DNA of 31,088 nt from NCBI GenBank assembly GCA_910586845.1, contig CAJUJV010000029.1, positions 1-31,088 on the forward strand, given 5' to 3'. The position numbers were made by a program, and so were the translations under genes. Below are positions 25,427-31,088 of the stretch, one piece after another (the stretch's first letter is position 1; each line of letters begins with the position of its first letter). The notes below the pieces were generated by a model. The model saw only the letters and a program-made list of their open reading frames with translations. It was not told the DNA's origin and made no database searches. Source of the stretch: an uncultured Hungatella sp. GTDB lineage: Bacteria; Bacillota; Clostridia; Lachnospirales; Lachnospiraceae.

Positions 25427-28258
25427 ATGAAGGTGGACCGGAGAAAAGTGATCAGAGGATGTATGTGGACGTTGAAAGCCGTTTTGATCCTGCTGCTGGT
25501 CTGTGTCGTGATCTCTGCCTGCGCCGTGTTCGCGTGGGTCCGGAATGTCATCGGCAGGGCTCCTGATATCGGAGCTCTCAGCTTCCGGCCTCAGGGATTT
25601 GCAACCACCATCTATGACAGAGAAGGAAATGAGACGGAGAAACTGGTGATGGAGGGGGCCAACAGAGAGGAAGCTTCCTTTGACGAGATCCCGGAAGATC
25701 TCATAAATGCCTTTATCGCCATCGAGGATGCCCGGTTCTGGGAGAACAACGGAATCGATATAAGGGCCATCCTGCGGGCTGCAAAGGGAGTGATCACAGG
25801 CGATTCCTCGGCAGGAGGAGGAAGCACCATCACTCAGCAGCTGATCAAAAATTCCGTCTTCGGCGGAGGGATGGAGCAGACCTTTAAAGAGCGTCTTGAG
25901 AGAAAGATCCAGGAACAGTATCTGGCGGTAGAGCTTACGAAGCGGTCAGACAAAAAGACCATCCTGACCAATTATCTCAACACCATCAATCTGGGATCCA
26001 ATACTCTGGGGGTGAAGGTGGCTGCCAGACGGTATTTTGACAAGGAACTAAAAGACCTGACTCTGTCCGAGTGCGCCGTGCTGGCCGGGATCACAAAAAA
26101 TCCTTCCAGGCTTAACCCTCTTACAGGGGCGGAGGAAAACAGGGCCCGCAGGGCCAGGATCCTGGATAATATGGAGGCCCAGGGGATGATCACGGCAGAG
26201 GAGAAAAAAGAGGCTCTGGAGGATGATGTCTATTCCCGCATCCAAAATGTGGATGTGGAGACAAAGGCAGAAGCCATCCCCTACAGCTACTTCACGGATC
26301 AGGTCATCAGCCAGGTCACGGACGCCATGACGGAAGAGCTGGGTTATTCCAGGGAGCTGGCCAGGAAGATGATCTATTCCGGCGGCTTGTCCATCTATAC
26401 CACCCAGGACATGTCCATGCAGCAGATCGTGGACGAGGAGATCAATGATCCCGGTCATTATGACAGAGTATCCTGGTCCGCAGATTACAGGCTGACGGTG
26501 AGACATGAAGACGGCAGCCTGTCCCATTATTCGGAAAAGGATCTGGAGACATTTCTTAAGGCAAAGCTCCAGAGAGAAGAGACGGGCCGTTATCAGGATG
26601 AAGAGGCGCTGAAAGAGGATATCAGGCTGTTTAAAGACTATATCATGGGAGAAGGAGACAGGGAAGAGGGAGAGAATCTGACCATGGTGATACAGCCTCA
26701 GACCTCTCTTGTGCTTATGGATCAGCATACAGGGGAGGTACTGGCCATCAGCGGAGGACGGGGAGAAAAGACGGCCAGCAGGACCCTGAACCGGGCCACG
26801 GATTCTCTCAGGCAGCCCGGTTCTATCTTCAAGGTCATCGCCGCCTTTGCCCCTGCCCTGGACGGAAAGAATGCTACCCTGGCCACGGTTTACTATGACG
26901 GGCCCTACTCGGCGGGGAAAAAGGAATTCCGCAACTGGTACGGAAGATATTACGGATACTCCAACATCAGGGAGGCCATCGCATATTCCATGAATATCGT
27001 GGCGGTCCGCTGTATGATGGACACGGTTTCTCCCCAGCTTGGGGTGTGGTACGCCAGGAACCTGGGCATCACCACCCTGTCGGAGCAGGATTACAATCCT
27101 TCCACGGCCCTGGGAGGGATCACCGACGGCGTGTCCAACCTGGAACTGACCGCCGCCTTTGCAGCCATAGGGGCAGGAGGAGTGTACACCAGACCCTCCT
27201 TTTTTACCAGGGTCCTGGACCATGACGGCAATGTGCTCCTGGAGCAGAAGACGGAGAGTCATCAGGCCCTGAAGGAGGAGACGGCGTTTCTCCTGACCGA
27301 CGCCATGAGAGACGTATTGAAGGGACCGGGCAAATTTGCGGTGACCGTGATCAGCCCCACAGGGAGAAAAGCGGCCCCTGCTTCCATGGCAGCCGCGGGA
27401 AAAAGCGGAACCACCACCAACAACAAGGATCTGTGGTTTGTAGGTTACACGCCTTATTATACCATGGGGATCTGGAGCGGCAATGACGACGGGGAGCCGG
27501 TACAGGGCGGCACATCCTATCACAAAGTAATCTGGAAAAAAATTATGGACAGGATCCACGAAGGCCTGGAGAACAGAGGATTTCCGGCGCCCGAGGGAGT
27601 TTCCAAGACTTATGTATGCAGGAAATCGGGCCGTCTGGCCATGTGGGGAGTCTGTGACGCAGACCCCAGAGGCAACGCCATATACAGCGAATATTTTGCC
27701 CCGGGTACGGCTCCGAGAGTGTACTGCGACATCCATGTAAAGGAGCCTGTGTGCACCGAGTCGGGACAGCTGGCCACGGAATTCTGTCCGGAGACGGAAG
27801 AAAAGGTGTTTTTAAAAGTGCCGGAAGACGGGGGAGACACGGAGGATTCCCTGTACCGGGTTCCGGACCTCTGCCAGATCCATATGGAAACGCCCGGGGA
27901 ATCTTCCGAGGAGGATATGAGCTGGGAAAACGGGGAGTGGGGAGAGGACGAGTGGGAACAGTGGGAAGAAGAGTTCCCCTGGGGGACCTGGCCCGAAGAC
28001 CGGGAAGAAGAGACAGAACCGGAGTGGGATATCCGGCCCTCCGAAGATCAGGAAACGGGAGAAGACCGGACAGAAGAAGAAAGCCGGGAAGACGGCACAG
28101 AAGAGTCCCGGACAGAGACAGACGATATATGGGAAGAGGGAAGCGGGGAAACGGAGACCCTGCCTGCCGGGGAGGGGGATCCGTGGGAGGAGAGCAGTTC
28201 CTGGCAGGAAACCCGCCCTGGTACAGGAATCCTTCCTCCTTTTCCCTGGTGGGGCTGA
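25427..28258 (+). CDS. Class A penicillin-binding protein (PBP1a type) with acidic Trp-rich tail
   Basis: A bifunctional peptidoglycan synthase of about 943 residues. One N-terminal transmembrane helix (about 16-38) is followed by the GT51 glycosyltransferase (IAIEDARFWENNGIDI, GGGSTITQQLIKN, RKIQEQYLAVELT) and the transpeptidase with catalytic Ser in RQPGSIFKV, SMN in AYSMNIVAV and KSGT in AAGKSGTTTNN. The usual His of the EDxxFxxHxG motif is Asn. The last ~120 residues are very rich in Glu/Asp and contain about twelve Trp, with no known fold. AGGTGG lies eight bases before the ATG at 25427; an in-frame GTG at 25415 is the alternative. It acts outside the membrane in wall synthesis. Confidence 0.93.
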   Translation: MKVDRRKVIRGCMWTLKAVLILLLVCVVISACAVFAWVRNVIGRAPDIGALSFRPQGFATTIYDREGNETEKLVMEGANREEASFDEIPEDLINAFIAIEDARFWENNGIDIRAILRAAKGVITGDSSAGGGSTITQQLIKNSVFGGGMEQTFKERLERKIQEQYLAVELTKRSDKKTILTNYLNTINLGSNTLGVKVAARRYFDKELKDLTLSECAVLAGITKNPSRLNPLTGAEENRARRARILDNMEAQGMITAEEKKEALEDDVYSRIQNVDVETKAEAIPYSYFTDQVISQVTDAMTEELGYSRELARKMIYSGGLSIYTTQDMSMQQIVDEEINDPGHYDRVSWSADYRLTVRHEDGSLSHYSEKDLETFLKAKLQREETGRYQDEEALKEDIRLFKDYIMGEGDREEGENLTMVIQPQTSLVLMDQHTGEVLAISGGRGEKTASRTLNRATDSLRQPGSIFKVIAAFAPALDGKNATLATVYYDGPYSAGKKEFRNWYGRYYGYSNIREAIAYSMNIVAVRCMMDTVSPQLGVWYARNLGITTLSEQDYNPSTALGGITDGVSNLELTAAFAAIGAGGVYTRPSFFTRVLDHDGNVLLEQKTESHQALKEETAFLLTDAMRDVLKGPGKFAVTVISPTGRKAAPASMAAAGKSGTTTNNKDLWFVGYTPYYTMGIWSGNDDGEPVQGGTSYHKVIWKKIMDRIHEGLENRGFPAPEGVSKTYVCRKSGRLAMWGVCDADPRGNAIYSEYFAPGTAPRVYCDIHVKEPVCTESGQLATEFCPETEEKVFLKVPEDGGDTEDSLYRVPDLCQIHMETPGESSEEDMSWENGEWGEDEWEQWEEEFPWGTWPEDREEETEPEWDIRPSEDQETGEDRTEEESREDGTEESRTETDDIWEEGSGETETLPAGEGDPWEESSSWQETRPGTGILPPFPWWG

Positions 28259-28336
28259 CAATTGTAAAAATGTAAGAATTTTTTCACTAAAATTGACTGG
28301 AAATATTTATCCATTCCATGGAGAATTGTGGTAACA

Positions 28337-28423
28337 TACTGATATCAGGGGTACTGAGGTCGTGACCGCCATGCCTGTATGGCGGGACAGGAGTTTGAGA
28401 CCCGCAAAAACACAATATCAGTA
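28337..28423 (+). promoter_or_regulatory. Structured mRNA leader of the wall-binding protein gene
   Basis: TACTGATAT (28337-28345) pairs perfectly with ATATCAGTA (28415-28423), closing an element of about 87 bases. Inside, GGTC (28358-28361) can pair with GACC (28399-28402), and CCGCCAT (28366-28372) pairs with ATGGCGG (28379-28385) around a six-base loop. The closing stem ends right at the ribosome site AAGGGGG (28423-28429), so folding could control translation. It does not match any riboswitch consensus I can recall. Confidence 0.55.
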
Positions 28424-28436
28424 AGGGGGATTGGCT

Positions 28437-29489
28437 ATGTTCGGAAAAAAGAGATGGATGACAGTTGTTTTAGCATGGATGCTGGCTCTGGTGTGGGCAT
28501 GTCCGGCATTTGCAGACGGGACCATAAGCAGCGTATCGGTAAAGATCACATCGGATATCGAGGCAGGCAACGATTACGGTGAGGTGAATGTTACTACCAG
28601 CAACAGCAAGTATTATGTAGAGGACTACTACATTACGAACCAGCCCGACGGCGAGTGGAAGAGAGGGAACAAGCCCAAGGTCAAGATCACTCTGGGAGCA
28701 GAGGACGGATATTCTTTTAAGAGCAGTTTTTCCAAGAGCAATATTACTTTAAGCGGAACGGAGGCCACGGTTTCTTCCGTCAGCCGCAGCAAATCCACAC
28801 TGGTTATCAATGTAACGCTGAGTGCCATAGATGAAGGAGACGGAGGCTACGATCTGGAGGTCTATGATCTCCAGTGGGACGAGAGCACCGGGGAAGGCTA
28901 CTGGGAAGAGAACGGAGATGCCAAGCGGTACGAGGTGAAGATCTACAGGGGCAGCAGCCTGCAGAATTCCTCCACCCTGACTACCGACAACACCTACTAC
29001 GATTTTTCCGAGTATCTTACCAGGAGCGGAACCTACACCTTCCGGGTGAGAGGCGTCTACAGCTCTTCCTACAAGGGGAAATGGCAGGAGTCGGAATCCT
29101 TCTATGTGGACTCGTCCACGGCCAGGGATTTCAGAGAGGCCAGCGGTTCCTCGTCCGACACTTCTTCCGACAGCAATTCCGGCGGTCCTTCCGGCGGTTC
29201 GGGCAATACGGGAGGTCCCGGGCAGGACGGAACCGGCGCGTGGCTGAAGGACAGCGTGGGCTGGTGGTACTGCAACGCGGACCGGAGCTATACGGTGAAC
29301 AACTGGCAGTATATCAATAACAAGTGGTATTACTTTAATGAGCGCGGATACATGGTGACCGGATGGGTGCACTGGAAGAACGTGTACTATTACTGCGGTC
29401 CCGACGGCGACATGTGGGTCAGCCGATGGACTCCCGACGGGTACTATGTGGACGGCAACGGAGTGTGGGTCCAGAATATGCGCAGGTAA
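28437..29489 (+). CDS. Secreted cell-wall-binding-repeat protein
   Basis: A 350-residue exported protein. A signal peptide (MFGKKRWMTVVLAWMLALV) is cleaved after ACPAFA. An N-terminal beta domain (TISSVSVKITSDIEAGNDYG) is followed by a fibronectin-III-like segment (about 140-230, containing YEVKIYRGSS and TYTFRVRGVYS), a Ser/Gly-rich linker, and C-terminal choline-binding-like repeats rich in Trp and Tyr (GWWYCNADRSYTVNNWQYIN, KWYYFNERGYMVTGW). These repeats attach proteins to the wall non-covalently. I start at ATG 28437, seven bases after AGGGGGA; a TTG at 28431 is too close to it. It follows the PBP gene and a structured leader, and is followed by a decayed copy of itself. Confidence 0.88.
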   Translation: MFGKKRWMTVVLAWMLALVWACPAFADGTISSVSVKITSDIEAGNDYGEVNVTTSNSKYYVEDYYITNQPDGEWKRGNKPKVKITLGAEDGYSFKSSFSKSNITLSGTEATVSSVSRSKSTLVINVTLSAIDEGDGGYDLEVYDLQWDESTGEGYWEENGDAKRYEVKIYRGSSLQNSSTLTTDNTYYDFSEYLTRSGTYTFRVRGVYSSSYKGKWQESESFYVDSSTARDFREASGSSSDTSSDSNSGGPSGGSGNTGGPGQDGTGAWLKDSVGWWYCNADRSYTVNNWQYINNKWYYFNERGYMVTGWVHWKNVYYYCGPDGDMWVSRWTPDGYYVDGNGVWVQNMRR

Positions 29490-29506
29490 TACCGGCAGGT
29501 TGAGTC

Positions 29507-30118
29507 ATGTACAGGAAAAAGAGATGGCTGGCAGCTGGTTTGGTGTGGATACTGATACTGTCCGGGACCTGTCCGGCCTATGGGTGGGACAGCAGATAAG
29601 CAGCGTGTCCGTAAGGATCACATCAGATATTGAGGCGGGCCGCGACGGCGGAAAGGTGGCGGCCGCCGTCTCTGACAGCAGATATTCCGTAACCGGCTGC
29701 CATATAACGGATCCGCCTGAGGGACGGTGGGAGGAAGGGATCAGGCCCCGGATCAGCATCACTCTGGAGGCGGAAGAGGAAAATTACTTCAAAAATCATT
29801 TTTCTAAAAGCGATGTTTTCTTAAGCGGGACAGAGTAATGCCGGTACATGGCTGAAGGATGACGTGGGCTGGTGGTACTGCAATGAGGACCAGAGTTATA
29901 CAATGAACGACTGGCAGTATATCAGTAACAAATGGTATTACTTTAATGAGCAGGGATACATGGTGACCGGTTGGGTCATCTGGAAGGACATATACTATTA
30001 CTGCGGCCCTGACGGCATGTGGGCCGACCGATGGACTCCCGACGGATACTATGTGGATGACAGCGGGATGTGGGTTCAGGGAAAGATCAGAGACAGCAGA
30101 CCGGACCAGGCAGAATAG
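29507..30118 (+). pseudogene. Decayed tandem copy of the wall-binding protein (two frame changes, Fn3 region missing)
   Basis: From ATG 29507 a signal peptide is readable (MYRKKRWLAAGLVWILILSG, then TCPAYG) but this frame stops at 29599. The matching beta domain continues in the -1 frame (ISSVSVRITSDIEAGRDGG through SDVFLSGTE) to a stop at 29838. The original frame then resumes with AGTWLKDDVGWWYCNED and complete wall-binding repeats to TAG at 30118. The ~130-residue Fn3-like and linker region of the intact copy is absent. So the copy has lost one base near 29590 and has a second disruption at 29836. It could be a real pseudogene or, less likely, two sequence errors plus a deletion. It begins only 17 bases after the intact gene. 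Confidence 0.82.
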
Positions 30119-30145
30119 AAGAAGTTCTGCCCGGCCCGGTATTTT
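30100..30145 (+). terminator. Intrinsic terminator after the wall-binding pair
   Basis: ACCGG (30100-30104) and GGCAGAA (30109-30115) pair with CCGGT (30136-30140) and TTCTGCC (30125-30131), followed by ATTTTGTTGTTT. The stop codon lies in the loop. Confidence 0.65.
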
Positions 30146-30149
30146 GTTG

Positions 30150-30178
30150 TTTACGCACCTCCAAAACCGTGCTAAAAT
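30150..30178 (+). promoter_or_regulatory. Sigma-A-type promoter of the SseB-family gene
   Basis: TTTACG (30150-30155), a 17-base spacer and TAAAAT (30173-30178), about 55 bases before the preferred start at 30235. Confidence 0.5.
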
Positions 30179-30234
30179 ATACGGCAGAATCCCGTCAGAG
30201 ACGGTTCAAAATGATAAAAGAGGGGATAAAAAAG

Positions 30235-31059
30235 ATGGCAGTAGATCATGGATTGATGATAAAGAAATTACAGGGACTTGATACCTTTTATGCCGGGTTT
30301 TCCCAGAGTACCAGGATGCCCTATATCGAGTGCGCCCCGGAGACCTTTGACGATCAGGTGTATCTGTTTACGGAGGAAGAGGCGGCCAGACAGTGGGCCG
30401 GGGAGCAGGGGGAGAATAAGAACCCCGTGGCGGCGGTGAAGGTGGAGAAAGAGCAGATGCTCATGTTTTACACCAGCCTTTACCTGATCGGAGTCAATCG
30501 GCTGGTGTTTCACAACGGGGCAGGATTCGTGTTTCTTCCCATCGAGCAGGTGGTGACTCTCAAGCAGCCGGAAGGGGATGACAAAAACCTTCCCAGGAGC
30601 AATCCGACTCTGCAGCTGACCATGATCTATTTTCTCCAGGAACTGAGGAGGCCCGGACAGTCTCCCCAGGATATGAACAGGAGGATCCGCCTTCAGGAGA
30701 TGGAGCAGGAGATGATGGCCAACCTGATGCGGTCCAGGTATATCATGGCTGTGGACGTGTCCAGGGTGGAGGGAGAATTTGATCCGAAGAAACCGGGCCA
30801 GAATATTCAGATTCCCTATTTAAAGACTCCGGAAGGCGATATGATGCAGCCTCTGTTCTCCGACATGTGGGAATTCCAGAAATTCAGCAAGGAGCGGGGG
30901 AAGGGACTGAGACTGGCCACTATGCCTTTCAAGGCTCTTTCAGGCTCTCTGATCAAGGATGCCAGAGGATATGTGCTGAACCCGGCAGGAGTGAATCTGG
31001 TACTGCTGAGGGAGAAGCTGGAGACCATGACGAAACAGATGGAGCAGCAGAGTGAATAA
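30235..31059 (+). CDS. SseB-family protein
   Basis: About 274 residues, cytoplasmic. The central part (about 45-120, MPYIECAPETFDDQVYLFTE through GFVFLPIEQVV) fits the SseB N-terminal domain found in many Lachnospiraceae proteins of unknown role; the C-terminal part (AVDVSRVEGEFDPKKPG, then PLFSDMWEFQKF) repeats the same theme. I start at 30235 (MAVDHGLM), where GAGGGG lies at a workable distance; an in-frame ATG at 30211 has no ribosome site, and the frame open to 30070 overlaps the terminator. Its 3' end overlaps the next gene by eight bases, so the two are probably co-translated. No enzyme motif is visible. Confidence 0.78.
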   Translation: MAVDHGLMIKKLQGLDTFYAGFSQSTRMPYIECAPETFDDQVYLFTEEEAARQWAGEQGENKNPVAAVKVEKEQMLMFYTSLYLIGVNRLVFHNGAGFVFLPIEQVVTLKQPEGDDKNLPRSNPTLQLTMIYFLQELRRPGQSPQDMNRRIRLQEMEQEMMANLMRSRYIMAVDVSRVEGEFDPKKPGQNIQIPYLKTPEGDMMQPLFSDMWEFQKFSKERGKGLRLATMPFKALSGSLIKDARGYVLNPAGVNLVLLREKLETMTKQMEQQSE

Positions 31060-31088
31060 ATACGAAGTTTTAAAGAAATATTTTGGAT
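31052..31088 (+). CDS. recQ: Probable ATP-dependent DNA helicase RecQ, first 12 codons only
   Basis: A GTG at 31052, overlapping the SseB stop, opens a frame reading (M)NKYEVLKKYFG to the window edge. Clostridial RecQ proteins characteristically begin this way (a short lead, then LKKYFG before the FRPGQ motif). GGAG lies seven bases before the start. Only 12 residues are visible, so the call rests on the N-terminal pattern alone. Confidence 0.5.
   Translation, partial: MNKYEVLKKYFG

Noticed and set aside
26048..27736. Long minus-strand open frame (562 codons) opposite the PBP gene
   Set aside because: It is antisense to a clear, motif-complete PBP; its translation has no recognisable domain and reflects GC-rich codon bias.
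28337..28423. c-di-GMP or ZTP riboswitch upstream of the wall-binding gene
   Set aside because: A GGTCGTGAC stretch recalls the ZTP class and CGCAAA recalls c-di-GMP-I, but the rest of neither consensus is present.

Overview
The window looks like a chromosomal segment of a gut-type Lachnospiraceae (Clostridia) bacterium. This rests on moderately high GC with GC-rich third codon positions, strong AGGAGG-type ribosome binding sites, choline-binding-like wall repeats, paired AraC regulators, many Cof-type HAD phosphatases and the style of the encoded proteins. I saw no transposase, integrase, CRISPR array, rRNA or canonical tRNA.

Layout. (1) 1-3807: the tail of a fibronectin-III-like protein, an AraC regulator, and a divergent glycogen/maltodextrin phosphorylase whose reading frame is broken exactly at a T TTA AAG slippery heptamer. 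(2) 3900-10832: a five-gene, tightly packed operon encoding a membrane Ser/Thr kinase with a TPR tail, a membrane-anchored TPR/LRR protein, a membrane VWA protein, a small two-helix membrane protein with tandem Thr-Glu-Val-Met-Gly repeats, and a TPR/LRR lipoprotein. I read it as an envelope signalling or scaffold complex with no assigned function. (3) 10847-15850: two overlapping WYL-domain regulators plus a HAD phosphatase on the minus strand, divergent from an SPFH/Band-7 (slipin) gene. The slipin leader carries what appears to be a circularly permuted tRNA-like RNA: T arm, then a short acceptor stem closed by GAAA, then D arm, with the chain ends leaving through an anticodon-like stem. This is the most striking element of the window. 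(4) 15978-16859: pyridoxamine kinase. (5) 16881-21192: an AraC regulator divergent from an operon of HisJ-type PHP phosphatase, HAD phosphatase, sugar O-acetyltransferase and a second HAD phosphatase. (6) 21290-25285: a LacI regulator, then a promoter with a perfect cre-type operator driving another HAD phosphatase and an amylosucrase-like GH13 enzyme. (7) 25427-31088: a class A penicillin-binding protein with an acidic Trp-rich tail, a secreted cell-wall-binding-repeat protein with a structured mRNA leader, a decayed tandem copy of that protein, an SseB-family protein, and the first codons of a probable recQ.

How the parts fit. Phosphorylase, amylosucrase, LacI regulator, O-acetyltransferase and Cof phosphatases suggest alpha-glucan/sucrose use and sugar-phosphate housekeeping. 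The kinase operon and the PBP/wall-binding genes are envelope functions. The WYL-slipin-tRNA-like locus resembles the SPFH/Band-7 plus tRNA-like RNA modules reported near RNA-repair systems, but no RNA ligase is present in this window. Two genes here are disrupted by single-base frame changes, so sequence or assembly error must be considered for both.
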